A DNA stretch of 64,000 nucleotides from Aminobacter sp. AP02 (GTDB lineage Bacteria; Pseudomonadota; Alphaproteobacteria; Rhizobiales; Rhizobiaceae), in contig NZ_QGGX01000011.1 of NCBI RefSeq assembly GCF_003148805.1, positions 112,734 to 176,733 of the forward strand, in the 5' to 3' direction. The notes beneath the pieces are model-generated. The model saw only the letters and a list, made by a program, of their open reading frames with translations. It was not told where the DNA came from and ran no database searches. The position numbers were made by a program, and so were the translations under genes. How positions within the stretch are numbered: position 1 is the first letter of the stretch; every line of letters begins with the position of its first letter. Positions 1 through 10,072 of this stretch are shown here, one piece after another.

Positions 1-1427
1 ATCGTCTTGCCGGGGTTCATGATGCCGGCAGGATCGAATGCCGACTTGATCCGCCGCATCAGATCCATGGCGATGGGCGGTGCGGTGGCGATCAGTTCGT
101 CGCGCTTGAGCTGGCCGATGCCATGCTCGGCCGAGATCGAACCGTTCATGGCGCGCACGACGTCATGTACCGCCTTGTTCATCTGGCGATACAGCGCGAG
201 AAACGCTGCGCCGTCCATGCCAACCGGCTGGGAGATGTTGTAGTGCAGGTTGCCGTCGCCCATGTGGCCGAAGCAAACCACACGCGCCTCAGGGCTGACA
301 CGTGCAACGGCAAGCGCCCCCTGCTCGATGAAGGCGGGGATGCTGGCGATCGGCACGGAAATGTCGTGCTTGATCGATGCGCCTTCCGCCTTCTGCGTTT
401 CAGGCAGCATCTCGCGCAAGCGCCAGAATTCGTTGGCGTGGGCAACGCTCGCGGCAATCGCCGCATCGCCGACCTGCTCGGCCTCGAATCCTGCCGAGAG
501 AATGTCCTCGATCAGCGTGCGCGCGTCCTCGGCCGAGCGGCCCGATGAGATTTCCATCAGCACCTGCCAGGGCCAGTCGCCTTCCAGCGGCGGCCGCGCG
601 TCGGGAATGTGGCGCATGGCGAACTCCATCGGCAGGTGCCCGATCAGCTCGAACGCGGTCAGGGCGCTGCCGGCGAGGTCCTGGGCACGGTCGAACAGCG
701 CCAGGGCTGCCTCCGGCGACGACAGGCCGACCCAGGCCACCTCGCGGCCCTTTGGCTTGGGATAGAGCTTCAGCACCGCAGCCGTGATCACGCCGAGCGT
801 GCCTTCGGCGCCGACGAACAGGTTCTTCAGGTCGTAGCCGGTGTTGTCCTTCTTGAGCTTGCGCAGGTCGTCGAGCACTTCGCCGGTGGGCAAGACGACT
901 TCGACGCCGAGGCACAATTCGCGCGCATTGCCATAGGCGACAACGCCCGTGCCGCCGGCATTGGACGACAGGTTGCCGCCGATCTGGCACGACCCCTGCG
1001 AAGCAAGCGACAGCGGGTAGAGACGATCGACATCGTCAGCAGCCTTGTGCAGCACATCAAGCACGACGCCAGCCTCGGCGATCACCGTATTCGACACCGG
1101 ATCGATCTCGCGGATGCGGTTGAGACGCGACAGCGACAGCACGACCTGGCCACCCGAACGGTCGGGCACCTGGCCTCCGACGAGGCCGGTATTGCCGCCT
1201 TGCGGCACGATCGGCGTACGGGTTTCGGTGGCGAGCTTCATGATCGCGCTCACCTCCTCGACGTTTGCCGGGCGCAGAACCAGAGTGGTCGCGCCCGTGA
1301 ACAGGCCGCGCGGTTCGTGCACGTAAGGTTCGATATCGACTTCCGCGCGAACGGCGTAGCGTTCGCCGACGATGGCGGCAAAGCGCTCGGCAAGCGCGGG
1401 ATCGAGGCCTGGGAGATTCTGGGTCAT
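1..1427 (-). CDS. FAD-binding oxidase, D-2-hydroxyacid dehydrogenase type (3' end cut by window edge)
   Basis: The ATG lies at 1427 and the frame stays open to base 1, covering about 475 codons. Its last visible residues, MNPGKT, are the usual C-terminal ending of this family, so only a few residues are probably missing. Reverse translation shows a PCMH-type FAD domain (PQGGNTGLVGG near residue 75, SSNAGG near 155, FVGAEGTLGVIT near 200) and the C-terminal oxidase domain (HMGDGNLHYN near 390, SAEHGIG near 430). This architecture is shared by GlcD, D-lactate dehydrogenase and D-2-hydroxyglutarate dehydrogenase; the substrate cannot be decided from sequence. It starts 15 bases after the Sua5 gene on the same strand and is probably cotranscribed with it. 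Confidence 0.88.
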   Translation of the reverse strand, partial: MTQNLPGLDPALAERFAAIVGERYAVRAEVDIEPYVHEPRGLFTGATTLVLRPANVEEVSAIMKLATETRTPIVPQGGNTGLVGGQVPDRSGGQVVLSLSRLNRIREIDPVSNTVIAEAGVVLDVLHKAADDVDRLYPLSLASQGSCQIGGNLSSNAGGTGVVAYGNARELCLGVEVVLPTGEVLDDLRKLKKDNTGYDLKNLFVGAEGTLGVITAAVLKLYPKPKGREVAWVGLSSPEAALALFDRAQDLAGSALTAFELIGHLPMEFAMRHIPDARPPLEGDWPWQVLMEISSGRSAEDARTLIEDILSAGFEAEQVGDAAIAASVAHANEFWRLREMLPETQKAEGASIKHDISVPIASIPAFIEQGALAVARVSPEARVVCFGHMGDGNLHYNISQPVGMDGAAFLALYRQMNKAVHDVVRAMNGSISAEHGIGQLKRDELIATAPPIAMDLMRRIKSAFDPAGIMNPGKT

Positions 1428-1442
1428 GTGATGAAGCTAAGT

Positions 1443-2411
1443 TCAGATGTGGGGATTGTCACGCGGCGCGGCAGCACGCGCCAGCCTGTCGTTGATCGCC
1501 TCGCCAAGTTCTCCCGAGGGCACCGGCTCAACGGCGATCAGTTCAGCGCCACTGCGGTCGAGCGCTTGCAGATGCGCAAAAAGGTTTGTCGCCGCTTCGC
1601 GCAGATCGCCTGTTTCGGACAGGTTGAGGAAAGCGCGCGCCTGCTGCCAGCCTTCGGCGCGATGGGGACCAAAGCCAAGCAAGGCCTCTCCTGCCCCGAC
1701 GCTGTCGGCATTGAGGCGCATCAGGGCACCCGGCGCGTAATGCGAGGCAAGCATGCCCGGCGCCTCGATGCCTGCGGTCACCCCGCGCAACAGGGGCATG
1801 CCGGCGACAGACTCAATTTCGCTCGCAGGCACGCCGCCCGGGCGCAGCAGCCGCACATTGCCGTCCTCTACCTTGACGATGGTCGACTCGAGCCCGACCG
1901 ACGTCGGACCGCCGTCGACGACAAGGGGGATACGTTTACCGAGATCGCTCGCCACCGCCTCGCCGCTGGTCGCGCTGATCTTGCCCGAGCTGTTGGCGCT
2001 GGGAGCTGCCAGCGGCCGACCGAGCCTGGCGATCAACGTGCCGCCAAAGCCCTTCGGCATGCGCAGCGCAATCGTATCGAGACCTGCCGTCACCAGCGGA
2101 TGGATACCCGCGCCTGGGCGCAACGGCACGACAAGCGTCAAAGGCCCCGGCCAGAATTTTTCGGCGAGCTTGCGCGACAGCGGGTCGAACACGCCGATGC
2201 GCTCGGCCATGGCCATGTCGGCGACATGGGCGATCAGGGGGTTGAAACGCGGCCTGCCCTTGGCTTCGAAGATGCGCGCGACCGCTTCGCCATGGGTGGC
2301 GTCGCCGGCCAGGCCATAGACGGTCTCTGTCGGTATAGCGACGACCTCGCCCGCGCCCAGCAGCGCAAGTGCTGCGTCCATCGCCTTGTCCGCTGCGATC
2401 AGCTTCGCCAC
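1443..2411 (-). CDS. L-threonylcarbamoyladenylate synthase, Sua5 type
   Basis: A 322-residue protein. It makes threonylcarbamoyl-AMP from threonine, bicarbonate and ATP, the first step of t6A37 modification of tRNAs that read ANN codons. The YrdC domain fills residues 1-215, with IPTETVYGLAGDA at 26-38, KGRPRFNPL at 51-59, PSANSSGKIS at 137-146 and SVGLESTIV at 171-179. The Sua5-type linker (APGMLASHYAP, 217-227) and a C-terminal domain of about 95 residues follow, so this is the long Sua5 form rather than short TsaC. It is cytoplasmic and sits upstream of the FAD oxidase in one transcription unit. Confidence 0.95.
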   Translation of the reverse strand: MAKLIAADKAMDAALALLGAGEVVAIPTETVYGLAGDATHGEAVARIFEAKGRPRFNPLIAHVADMAMAERIGVFDPLSRKLAEKFWPGPLTLVVPLRPGAGIHPLVTAGLDTIALRMPKGFGGTLIARLGRPLAAPSANSSGKISATSGEAVASDLGKRIPLVVDGGPTSVGLESTIVKVEDGNVRLLRPGGVPASEIESVAGMPLLRGVTAGIEAPGMLASHYAPGALMRLNADSVGAGEALLGFGPHRAEGWQQARAFLNLSETGDLREAATNLFAHLQALDRSGAELIAVEPVPSGELGEAINDRLARAAAPRDNPHI

Positions 2412-2581
2412 GTCATAGCTTCCAGTTGCATGCCCGGTCCCTAGCCCGCATCAGGCAACGCGACAAGGCACGGCACCCAAGATTTCAGCCATTGGCTAAA
2501 ATGCACGGCATCTTTGCAAGCCGGCCGCAACCGCCGCTCTGATAGGTTGTTCGCGAAAACTGCTTCAACTGCGGGGGCCAA

Positions 2582-2965
2582 ATGCGTCTGTTTGCTGCGT
2601 TTCTTGCGGCCGGTATCTCCATGTCCGGTGCCGCTCATGCATCTTCCATCATCGTCGTCGAAGGCGATGCGACCAGCCCGTCATCGATTCTGGTCGGCGC
2701 TCCGAAATCGGCGAGCTCGATCATCGCGATCGGCGTTCCATCGATTGACGCCGGCAAGGTCGCGGCAGTCGACTCGTCCTCCAAAAGCAAGGCCACCAAG
2801 CTGGGCGGCGAACTGATGGTCATCCGAGGCGGCGAGGTTGGCAGCGCTTCGCCCGAGCCGGCAGCGGCAGCACCCGCGCAGCAAGCCGCGACTGGCGACC
2901 AGGCACCTATGCCGACCCAGAGCGCGGCCCCCGTTGACGAAACGGCATCGGCCGAGCTCCAGTAG
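2582..2965 (+). CDS. small exported protein of unknown function
   Basis: A 127-residue protein with an N-terminal signal peptide: MRLF, a hydrophobic run, then cleavage probably after AHA near residue 20. The mature part begins with a valine/isoleucine-rich stretch and ends in a low-complexity tail rich in Ala, Pro and Gln from about residue 92. I do not recognise a family. It stands alone between two leftward operons, convergent with glyS and divergent from the Sua5 gene. Codon use matches the neighbours, and the signal peptide argues for a real gene. The start has a purine-rich stretch just upstream. Confidence 0.65.
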   Translation: MRLFAAFLAAGISMSGAAHASSIIVVEGDATSPSSILVGAPKSASSIIAIGVPSIDAGKVAAVDSSSKSKATKLGGELMVIRGGEVGSASPEPAAAAPAQQAATGDQAPMPTQSAAPVDETASAELQ

Positions 2966-2984
2966 TCCGGTCGCTTCGCCCGGC

Positions 2985-5276
2985 TCAACCCGCGATCTTG
3001 GAGAAGTCGGCGACCTGATCGGTTGCCGTGCGGATGCGGGCGAGCAGCGCCAAGCGATTGGCGCGCACCGCAACATCCTCGTCATTGACGAGAACCTTCT
3101 CGAAGAATGAATCGACCGGTTCGCGCAACACGCTCAGCGCGCGCATGGCGGCGGAAAAATCTTCATTGCGAATGGCTTGGCCGGCTTCGCTGACAGCCTG
3201 ATCCACCAGTGCAAACAGCGCGCTTTCCGCCTCCTCGCGGAAAAGAGCCGGATCGACGGCCTTCGCAACCGCTGTCCCCTTCTTCTCCTCGGCGGCCAGA
3301 ATGTTGGCGGCGCGCTTGGTGCCGGCGAGCAGGTTCTTGCCGTCTTCGGTGTCGAGGAACTTGCCGAGCGCCTCGACGCGACGGGTGATGGTCAAGAGGT
3401 CGTCGGCGTCAGGGGTGATCACCGCGTCGATCAGATCGTGGCGGGCGCCGAGCTCGCGCAGATAGACCTTCAGGCGATCGTGGAAGAACGCGATCAGGTC
3501 AGCCTTGAGTGGTGCTGCACGATCAATCGTTTCCTTGCGCAACTCTGCCTCATAGGCGGCGAGCGCGTTATCGACATCCTGCTCGCCATCGACGTCGCCG
3601 CTGTCGATGGCGGCCTGCTCGGCTTCGAATGCGGCAAGCCGGCGCTGGACGGAGGCCTCCTCAAGTTGGCGCAATGCTGCATCAAACAGTTGCTGCAGCG
3701 GCAGGCGGCCGCGCGCCGCCAGGATGATCCTGACGATGCCGAGCGCGGCACGGCGCAGCGCGTACGGATCCTTCGAACCTGTAGGCTTCTCGTCGATTGT
3801 CCAGAAGCCGACCAGCGTGTCGAGCTTGTCGGCGAGTGCCACCGACACCGAAACCGGGTCGGCCGGCACGCGATCCGAGGGGCCTTGCGGCTTGTAGTGT
3901 TCTTCGATTGCGGCCGCGACCGAAGGGCTCTCGCCCTGCAGCAACGCATATTTGCGGCCCATCGCGCCCTGCAATTCGGGAAACTCGCCGACGACCTCGG
4001 TCTGGAGATCGGCCTTGGCGAGTACTGCTGCGCGGTCAGACAGCTTCGGCTCGGCGCCGACCAGCTTTGCGATCTCGCGCGCCAAGCCACGGATGCGCTG
4101 GACGCGCTGCCCTTGTGTTCCCAGCTTGGCATGGAAGGTCACGCCGAGATGGTCGAGGCGTGCCATGCGCTGATCGAGCGGCTTCTTGAGGTCGAGCCCG
4201 AAGGCCTCGGCCGACTGCTTCAGCGTGTCGAGGTCCGGCAGGTCGCCCTGGTCGGTGTTCCAGAAATAGAGCGCGTCCGACAGGCGGGCGCGAACGACCT
4301 TGCCGTTGCCGTGGGCGATCTCCTTGCCGCCGTCCTTGGCCTCGATGTTCGAGGTCAGGATGAAGTGGTTGGAAAGCGTATCCTCGCTGCCTTGCGGGCG
4401 CGTGACGAAGCACTTCTGGTTGGCGCGGATGGTCAGCCGGATGACTTCGGCGGGGATCTGCAGATAGGTGTCCTCGAAGGTGCCCATCAAAACGACAGGC
4501 CATTCGACGAGGCCCGAAACCTCCTCCAGCAGCCCCTCGTCCTCTACCAGCTCGAGCCCGCTGGCGAAGGCCAGATTGCGCGCGTCGGCTACGATCATTT
4601 CCTTGCGGCGCTCGGCATCGATGACGACCTTCGCCGACTCGAGCTTGGCGGCATAGTCGTCGAAACGGCGCACCTTGATGGCTTCGGGCGCGTGGAAACG
4701 ATGGCCATAAGTGATGTTGCCGGAACGGATGCCGTCGACCTCGAAATCGACCACCACCGGCTCCTCGGTCTCGGGACCGAAGGTGCACACGATCGACTGC
4801 AGCGGACGCACCCAGCGCAGGCTGCCCGGCTTGGCAGAGGCCGGTCCCCAGCGCATCGACTTGGGCCAGGGGAAGCTCTTGATGATCGCCGGCATCAGCT
4901 CGGCGATGATCTCCTCGGCCGAACGGCCGGGCTTGGAGATGTGGGCGACGTAGAAATCGCCCTTCTTGGGGTCACTATGGACATGCGCTTCGGCAATCGA
5001 AGCAAGGCCGGCACCACGCAGGAAGCCCTGGATCGCGGCCTCGGGCGCCTTTGTGCTCGGGCCCTTGCGCTCTTCGCGAATGTCCTTGGAGCGTGGCGTG
5101 AGGCCACGGATATCGAGCGTCAGCCGGCGCGGCGTCCAATATTCGCGCGCCGCCTCGTAGGTGAGGCCGGCTTCGACAAGACCATCGGTCAGCATCTTCT
5201 TGAGATCGCCCGCCGCCTTGCGCTGCATGCGCGCGGGGATTTCTTCGGAACGAAGTTCGAGCAGCAAATCCGGCAT
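2985..5276 (-). CDS. glyS: glycine--tRNA ligase beta subunit
   Basis: The beta subunit of the heterotetrameric bacterial glycyl-tRNA synthetase, 763 residues. The start is the ATG at 5276 ([18 protein letters not shown]), the conserved family N-terminus. The frame is open further upstream, but that stretch overlaps glyQ and is not family-like. The ATG overlaps the glyQ stop by one base (TGATG), so the two are translationally coupled. The interior shows [19 protein letters not shown] and [12 protein letters not shown], typical of GlyS, and the C-terminal anticodon-binding region includes SFFEKVLVN. It acts with GlyQ in the cytoplasm. Confidence 0.97.
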   Translation of the reverse strand: MPDLLLELRSEEIPARMQRKAAGDLKKMLTDGLVEAGLTYEAAREYWTPRRLTLDIRGLTPRSKDIREERKGPSTKAPEAAIQGFLRGAGLASIAEAHVHSDPKKGDFYVAHISKPGRSAEEIIAELMPAIIKSFPWPKSMRWGPASAKPGSLRWVRPLQSIVCTFGPETEEPVVVDFEVDGIRSGNITYGHRFHAPEAIKVRRFDDYAAKLESAKVVIDAERRKEMIVADARNLAFASGLELVEDEGLLEEVSGLVEWPVVLMGTFEDTYLQIPAEVIRLTIRANQKCFVTRPQGSEDTLSNHFILTSNIEAKDGGKEIAHGNGKVVRARLSDALYFWNTDQGDLPDLDTLKQSAEAFGLDLKKPLDQRMARLDHLGVTFHAKLGTQGQRVQRIRGLAREIAKLVGAEPKLSDRAAVLAKADLQTEVVGEFPELQGAMGRKYALLQGESPSVAAAIEEHYKPQGPSDRVPADPVSVSVALADKLDTLVGFWTIDEKPTGSKDPYALRRAALGIVRIILAARGRLPLQQLFDAALRQLEEASVQRRLAAFEAEQAAIDSGDVDGEQDVDNALAAYEAELRKETIDRAAPLKADLIAFFHDRLKVYLRELGARHDLIDAVITPDADDLLTITRRVEALGKFLDTEDGKNLLAGTKRAANILAAEEKKGTAVAKAVDPALFREEAESALFALVDQAVSEAGQAIRNEDFSAAMRALSVLREPVDSFFEKVLVNDEDVAVRANRLALLARIRTATDQVADFSKIAG

Positions 5277-6253
5277 CAGAGTTTCTCCATCCGCATGCCA
5301 TCTTCTTTCATGCTCGTCTTCGCACTGTCGGCACCCCCCGCTTCCGTCAGAAGGAATGCCTCGCCGCACATCTTGGCGAGGTTGCGCACGCGCAGGATGT
5401 AGCTCTGGCGCTCGGTGACCGAGATCACGCCACGCGCGTCGAGCAGGTTGAGCAAATGGCTCGCCTTGATGCATTGGTCATAGGCCGGGAACACCATCTT
5501 GTGGTTGGCCTGGTTGCCGCCTTCGGCAGGAGCCCCGGCATCGAGCAGCGCCTTGCATTCGGCTTCGGCGTCCGCGAAATGCCTGAACAGCATGGCGGTG
5601 TCGGCGTGCTCGAAATTGTGCCGGGAATATTCCTGCTCAGCCTGCAGGAAGACCTCGCCATAGGTGACCTTATCGTTGCCTTCGAGGCCGTTGAAGTTGA
5701 GGTCGTAGACATTGTCCACGCCCTGCACATACATCGCCAGGCGCTCGAGGCCATAGGTCAGCTCGCCGGCGACAGGTGCGCATTCGATGCCGCAGACCTG
5801 CTGGAAATAGGTGAACTGCGACACTTCCATGCCGTCGCACCAGCACTCCCAGCCAAGACCGGCCGAGCCGGTGGTCGGGTTCTCCCAATCGTCCTCGACA
5901 AAACGGATGTCGTGCACCAGCGGATCGACGCCGATCGCGGCCAGCGAGCCGAGATACAGCTCCTGCAGATTCGCCGGGTTCGGCTTCAGGATCACCTGAT
6001 ACTGGTAATAATGCTGCAGCCGGTTCGGGTTTTCGCCATAGCGCCCGTCCTTGGGACGGCGCGAGGGCTGCACGTAAGCGGCATTCCAGCGCCGGGGTCC
6101 GAGAGCGCGCAGCGTCGTGGCCGGATGTAGCGTACCCGCGCCCACTTCCATGTCATAGGGCTGGAGAATGATGCAGCCTTGCGCAGCCCAGAAATTGTGC
6201 AGCGTCAGGATAAGCCCCTGAAACGAACGGCTGGGGTGCATGTGGGCGGGCAT
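5276..6253 (-). CDS. glyQ: glycine--tRNA ligase alpha subunit
   Basis: The catalytic alpha subunit of the tetrameric glycyl-tRNA synthetase, 325 residues from the ATG at 6253 ([15 protein letters not shown]). A second in-frame ATG four codons later (6241) is possible. Family signatures are [44 protein letters not shown] and [20 protein letters not shown]. It is the first gene of the glyQ-glyS pair. The 223-base leader region upstream holds a strong hairpin and a nested palindromic repeat, annotated separately. Confidence 0.97.
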   Translation of the reverse strand: MPAHMHPSRSFQGLILTLHNFWAAQGCIILQPYDMEVGAGTLHPATTLRALGPRRWNAAYVQPSRRPKDGRYGENPNRLQHYYQYQVILKPNPANLQELYLGSLAAIGVDPLVHDIRFVEDDWENPTTGSAGLGWECWCDGMEVSQFTYFQQVCGIECAPVAGELTYGLERLAMYVQGVDNVYDLNFNGLEGNDKVTYGEVFLQAEQEYSRHNFEHADTAMLFRHFADAEAECKALLDAGAPAEGGNQANHKMVFPAYDQCIKASHLLNLLDARGVISVTERQSYILRVRNLAKMCGEAFLLTEAGGADSAKTSMKEDGMRMEKL

Positions 6254-6290
6254 TTGGTCGATCACGGGCGAAGCTCGATCATTGGCGCGC

Positions 6291-6310
6291 GCCCCGCACA
6301 ACTGCGGGGC
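6291..6310. repeat. short perfect hairpin upstream of glyQ
   Basis: GCCCCGCA (6291-6298) and TGCGGGGC (6303-6310) form a perfect eight-pair stem with a CAAC loop. It lies 38 bases upstream of the glyQ start, between that gene and the 3' end of the TPR/LysM gene. There is no T-run after it on the minus strand, so a classical terminator is unlikely. It could be part of the adjacent palindromic repeat or a leader structure. Confidence 0.55.
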
Positions 6311-6329
6311 CGCAAGACGGTTCGTCCTA

Positions 6330-6423
6330 GCGCATCGGCCCGAAAATCGGAAGCGATTTTCGGAAAGCACGATGCGCAGATTCAAAGACTTAGAGCGTCC
6401 TTTGTGCGTCCATTCGGACGCAC
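6330..6423. repeat. nested palindromic intergenic repeat, rhizobial RIME-like
   Basis: Three perfect inverted repeats are packed in 94 bases. GCGCATCG (6330-6337) pairs with CGATGCGC (6370-6377). Inside it CCGAAAATCG (6340-6349) pairs with CGATTTTCGG (6354-6363). Next to them GTGCGTCC (6404-6411) pairs with GGACGCAC (6416-6423). I recognise the general form as a rhizobial intergenic mosaic-type element that occurs in many copies per genome; the copy number could not be checked here. Confidence 0.7.
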
Positions 6424-6476
6424 GGCACTCCAGTCCGGCCATCGGCAAGGGTCAAGCAGTCGCCGCGCGCTGCGGC

Positions 6477-8492
6477 TCACTTGCCCGGCAGCTGAAGTTC
6501 CTGTCCCGGTGCGAGCCGGGCGGGGTCGCCGCGCAGCTGCGGGTTGAGGTCGAGGATCTCGCGATAGCGGTCGCCATCGCCGAGCACTTCGTTGGCAATC
6601 GACCACAAGGACTGGCCGCGCTGCACCTTGTAGGCAGCGGGGATGACCTGCACTGCGGGTTCAATCGCCTGCGCGGGTGTCTCGACCTCGCTCTTTTTCT
6701 GGCTGTCCGTTGCGGGTGCCGCCGGCTTTACCTCGGTGAGAGGCGGCTTGGCAGGAGCTTCAAGCGCCGTGGGCTTTTCGGGCAGCGGCGCCATGCCGCT
6801 GGCGAGCTTCTTTTCGACCTCGGCCAAGACGTTCGGCTCAGGCTTCATGTCGCGGGCATGACGCCACTGGAAGGTGGCCTCAAGCTTCCGCCCGGCACGC
6901 CAGTAGGCATCACCAAGGTGGTCGTTCAGAACCGGATCGTCAGGCTTGAGCGAAACGGCGCGCTCCAGCTCTCGCACGGCGTCTTCATAGCGGCCGAGGC
7001 GGTAATAGGCCCAGCCGAGCGAATCGATGATGTAGCCGTCGCTCGGCCTGAGGTCCGCAGCCTGCTTGATCATCCCGAGGCCTTCCTCGAGATTGGTGTT
7101 CATGTCGACCCAGGAATAGCCGAGATAGTTGAGCACCTGCGGCTGATTGGGAAACAGCTTGAGCGCCTCGCGGAAGTTCGGCTCGGCCTTTGGCCATTCC
7201 TTCAGACGCTCATAGGCGATGCCGCGCTGATAGAAAATGTTCCAGTTGGCGTTGGTCGGCGTCTTCAGCACGGCAACCGCCTTGTCGTAGACATCGGCTG
7301 CGGCGCGATAGTTTTCCACGGAGGCATAGACCCCGCCAAGCGCCAGATAGCCGCGCATGTCGTCGGGATTGGCGTCGAGCAGCGCCTTGAGATGGCTGAC
7401 GGCCTCGTCGTGACGCTTGAGATCAGCCAGGTTGAGACCGAGCTGCAACTCAGACAGCCGCTTCAGCGGCGACGACGCAGGCACGCGACGATAAAGGGCG
7501 ATCGCGGCCTCGCTATCCCGCTGCTGCTCGGCAATGGCTGCGAGCTGCACCAGGAGTTCGTCGCTCTCGGGCTTCAGTGCCAGCGCATATTGCAGGTAGA
7601 GCCTGACGAAAGGCTCGCCGCCGCCACGATTGAGCGCGGTCGACAGGTTGAGCAGGATTTCGGCGGCACCATCATTTGGACCGGCCACCAGCGGGGGAAT
7701 TTTCTCGCCCTTGGTGATCTTCTCACGCAATGCCGCAATCGGCAGCTTGCCGGGCGCGAATTCCTCGGCGCGATCAAGGATCGCCAGCGCTTCGGTCTTC
7801 TTGCCGCTGCGTGCCAGGAAGCCGGCATAAGCCTCGGCCGCACGCATCCAGGTCTCGGGTGCCGCGCTGCCGGCGCCAACATTGTCGATCGTGGCGCGGT
7901 AGATCTCGTTGGCCTTTTCGTTCTTGCCGGCCGTCTCGGCGATCAAGGCCTGGTGATAGGTCTTGAACAGCTCGTACCATTCGGGGCCGTCGAGCTTGTC
8001 GAGGAATTGCAGCCCATCGCCGCCGCGGCCTTCGCCCTGCTTGGCCCAGGCCGTCATGGTGCCGGTGATCAGCCGATCGAGATCGGATTCAAGCGCCAGC
8101 TTGAGCCATTTCTCGGCGGCATCGTAGTCTTTCTTGCGAAACGTATCGACTGCTAGCGCCAGCCGCGAAAAGCGCTCCACATCGGGAACCGTCTTCAGCA
8201 TCTCGGCGTAGGGCAGCGACTCGTCGAACCGTCCCTGCGCGATCAGCGCCAGCATCACACTCTGCTGAAGGGCGGTATCCGCCGGATCAAAAGCGAGCGC
8301 GCGCTTGTAATAGGCAATCGCACTGTCGAGGTCGTCATCGGCTTCGGCGGTACGTGCCGCCAGGTAAGCCCCTGAAAACGAACTGATCTCGACTGGCTGG
8401 GAGACCTCCTTGGCATATCCAGGCTGGGTCAGGGCGGTAAAGCCCGCAAGAGCCGCCAGGCCCAAAAGCCAGATTGCGCGTCGCTGCCGCAT
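6477..8492 (-). CDS. exported TPR-repeat protein with C-terminal LysM domain
   Basis: A 671-residue protein. A signal peptide (MRQRRAIWLLGLAALAG, cleavage near residue 27 at GYA-KE) is followed by about ten tetratricopeptide repeats, for example LDSAIAYYKRALAFDPADTA, YRLGRYEDAVRELERAV and LGDAYWRAGRKLEATFQW. A proline/alanine-rich linker (about 555-620) leads into a LysM domain (VQRGQSLWSIANEVLGDGD to LAPGQELQLPGK, about 622-671). LysM binds peptidoglycan, so a periplasmic scaffold linked to the cell wall is likely; the exact role is unknown. It is on the same strand as glyQS but separated by the palindromic repeat. Confidence 0.9.
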   Translation of the reverse strand: MRQRRAIWLLGLAALAGFTALTQPGYAKEVSQPVEISSFSGAYLAARTAEADDDLDSAIAYYKRALAFDPADTALQQSVMLALIAQGRFDESLPYAEMLKTVPDVERFSRLALAVDTFRKKDYDAAEKWLKLALESDLDRLITGTMTAWAKQGEGRGGDGLQFLDKLDGPEWYELFKTYHQALIAETAGKNEKANEIYRATIDNVGAGSAAPETWMRAAEAYAGFLARSGKKTEALAILDRAEEFAPGKLPIAALREKITKGEKIPPLVAGPNDGAAEILLNLSTALNRGGGEPFVRLYLQYALALKPESDELLVQLAAIAEQQRDSEAAIALYRRVPASSPLKRLSELQLGLNLADLKRHDEAVSHLKALLDANPDDMRGYLALGGVYASVENYRAAADVYDKAVAVLKTPTNANWNIFYQRGIAYERLKEWPKAEPNFREALKLFPNQPQVLNYLGYSWVDMNTNLEEGLGMIKQAADLRPSDGYIIDSLGWAYYRLGRYEDAVRELERAVSLKPDDPVLNDHLGDAYWRAGRKLEATFQWRHARDMKPEPNVLAEVEKKLASGMAPLPEKPTALEAPAKPPLTEVKPAAPATDSQKKSEVETPAQAIEPAVQVIPAAYKVQRGQSLWSIANEVLGDGDRYREILDLNPQLRGDPARLAPGQELQLPGK

Positions 8493-8681
8493 GAAGGTCC
8501 TTCCTAGTCAGGTCGTATGGTCATCATGACACCCGCAAGGCGGGATCCGTGGCCGCAACTTCGTTTTCGTTGCCAAGCATGGCCTTTTTGCGGTCACGCT
8601 TCAATCCGCCACCACTTTACAATCCGACAACCGGCTTAAGGTTTCCAGAACATGTGCGCCCGCGCGGCGCTATTTCCGACT

Positions 8682-9713
8682 TCAGACGACGCGGCTGATG
8701 CAGAAATCGATGACGTCGAGCAACGCTGCCTTCTGCGGCGTCGATTCAAGCGGGGCGAGCGCGTCGCGGGCGATCTCGCCAAAATGGCTGGCACGGCCGA
8801 TGGTATCGGCGATCGCACCATGGCGGACCATGAGGCCGACAGCCTTTTCGAGTGCGGCATCGTCGGAAACGCCATCCTCGATGGCGCTCTTCCAGAACGC
8901 ACGCTCGCCGGCAGTCCCCCGGCGATAGCTCAGGATGACCGGCAGCGTAACCTTGCCCTCTCGGAAATCGTCGCCGACATTCTTGCCGAGGTCCTTGCTC
9001 GACCCGCCGTAGTCCAGCGCATCGTCGATGAGCTGGAAGGCAAGGCCAAGGTTCATGCCGTAGGAGCGAAGGGCCGCCTTGTCATTTTTCGAGGCGCCGG
9101 CAATCACCGGCCCGACTTCGGCCGCAGCCGAAAACAGTGCCGCGGTCTTGGCCTTGATCACCGCGAAATGCTCGTCTTCGGTGGTTTCGAGGTTCTTGGC
9201 CGCGGCCAGCTGCATCACCTCGCCCTCGGCGATGATCGACGCGGCGGAAGAAAGGATATCGAGCGCTTCGAGCGAACCGACCTCGACCATCATGCGGAAC
9301 GCCTGGCCAAGCAGGAAATCGCCGACAAGCACGCTTGCCTGATTGCCCCAGATGGTGCGCGCGGTCTTCTTGCCCCGGCGCAGATCGCTTTCGTCGACGA
9401 CATCGTCATGCAGCAGCGTCGCGGTATGCATGAACTCGACCGAGGTGGCGAGCTTGACGTGATTTTCGCCGGAATAGCCGAACATCTGGGCTGCCGCGAG
9501 CGTCAGCATCGGACGCAAGCGCTTTCCACCCGATGAGATGAGGTGGTTGGCCACCTCCGGGATCATCTCGACATCGGAGCCGGCCTTGGACAGGATCAGT
9601 TCGTTGACCCTGGTCATGTCGGACGAGGTCAGGTCGATCAGATCCTTGATCGACGCGGTGTCCCGCTTTCCCTTCTCGATGTTGAGAACGACACCCAAGG
9701 CCAACACTCCCAA
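8682..9713 (-). CDS. ispB: polyprenyl diphosphate synthase (ubiquinone side chain)
   Basis: A trans-isoprenyl diphosphate synthase of about 340 residues. It has the two aspartate-rich motifs that bind Mg-diphosphate: LLHDDVVDESD (DDVVD at 103-107) and FQLIDDALDY (DDALD at 230-234). GGKRLRPML near 62-70 is also conserved. The product is probably the octa- or decaprenyl tail of ubiquinone; chain length cannot be read from sequence. The exact start is uncertain: the first ten codons offer TTG 9713, GTG 9707 and another TTG. It is divergent from the DUF2007 gene. Confidence 0.93.
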   Translation of the reverse strand: MGVLALGVVLNIEKGKRDTASIKDLIDLTSSDMTRVNELILSKAGSDVEMIPEVANHLISSGGKRLRPMLTLAAAQMFGYSGENHVKLATSVEFMHTATLLHDDVVDESDLRRGKKTARTIWGNQASVLVGDFLLGQAFRMMVEVGSLEALDILSSAASIIAEGEVMQLAAAKNLETTEDEHFAVIKAKTAALFSAAAEVGPVIAGASKNDKAALRSYGMNLGLAFQLIDDALDYGGSSKDLGKNVGDDFREGKVTLPVILSYRRGTAGERAFWKSAIEDGVSDDAALEKAVGLMVRHGAIADTIGRASHFGEIARDALAPLESTPQKAALLDVIDFCISRVV

Positions 9714-9847
9714 TTACACAAACGCGTGGTCGCGCGCGCATCTCTTAGGCGATTCTAGGGCGGCATGCACCGTACCCGCAAGTGGCGAATTGGCGCGGTG
9801 CAACACACAACGTTTACTTCGCCGCACCAAACTGCGAATTTCGCGCC

Positions 9848-10072
9848 ATGATCGAACTCATCCGCACCAACGACGCCGTCATCATTTCCTTCGTGGAATC
9901 GCTGCTGCGCGACTCCGGCATCGGCTGTTTCATCGCCGATCAGAACATGAGCGTGCTCGACGGATCGATCGGCATCCTGCCGCGCCGCGTCATGATCGAC
10001 GCCGACGACGCTGACGAAGCGCGCCAACTGCTCACAGATGCCGGCATCGAGCACGAAATCCGCCTGAAGTGA
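9848..10072 (+). CDS. DUF2007-family small protein
   Basis: A 74-residue cytoplasmic protein beginning MIELIRTNDAVIISFVESLL. It carries the DUF2007 pattern: an N-terminal strand, a helix over residues 10-20, GIGCFIADQNMSVLDGSIG, then DADDADEARQLL. The family has been described as a putative signal-transducing domain, but its function is not established. The ATG at 9848 is preferred to an upstream start because the added residues would not be family-like. Its stop overlaps the GTG of the next gene (GTGA, 10069-10072), so the two are translationally coupled. Confidence 0.85.
   Translation: MIELIRTNDAVIISFVESLLRDSGIGCFIADQNMSVLDGSIGILPRRVMIDADDADEARQLLTDAGIEHEIRLK

Noticed and set aside
609..2444. 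Long rightward open frame over the oxidase and Sua5 genes
   Set aside because: It lies antisense to two clear family members. In GC-rich DNA the complementary frame of a gene often stays open, and the product shows no family features. The same holds for long antisense frames at 3177-5402, 6240-8156, 20390-21994, 25111-26607, 39337-41397 and 49634-51220.
5277..5474. N-terminal extension of glyS
   Set aside because: The extra 66 codons overlap glyQ, and the conserved GlyS N-terminus begins at the ATG 5276.
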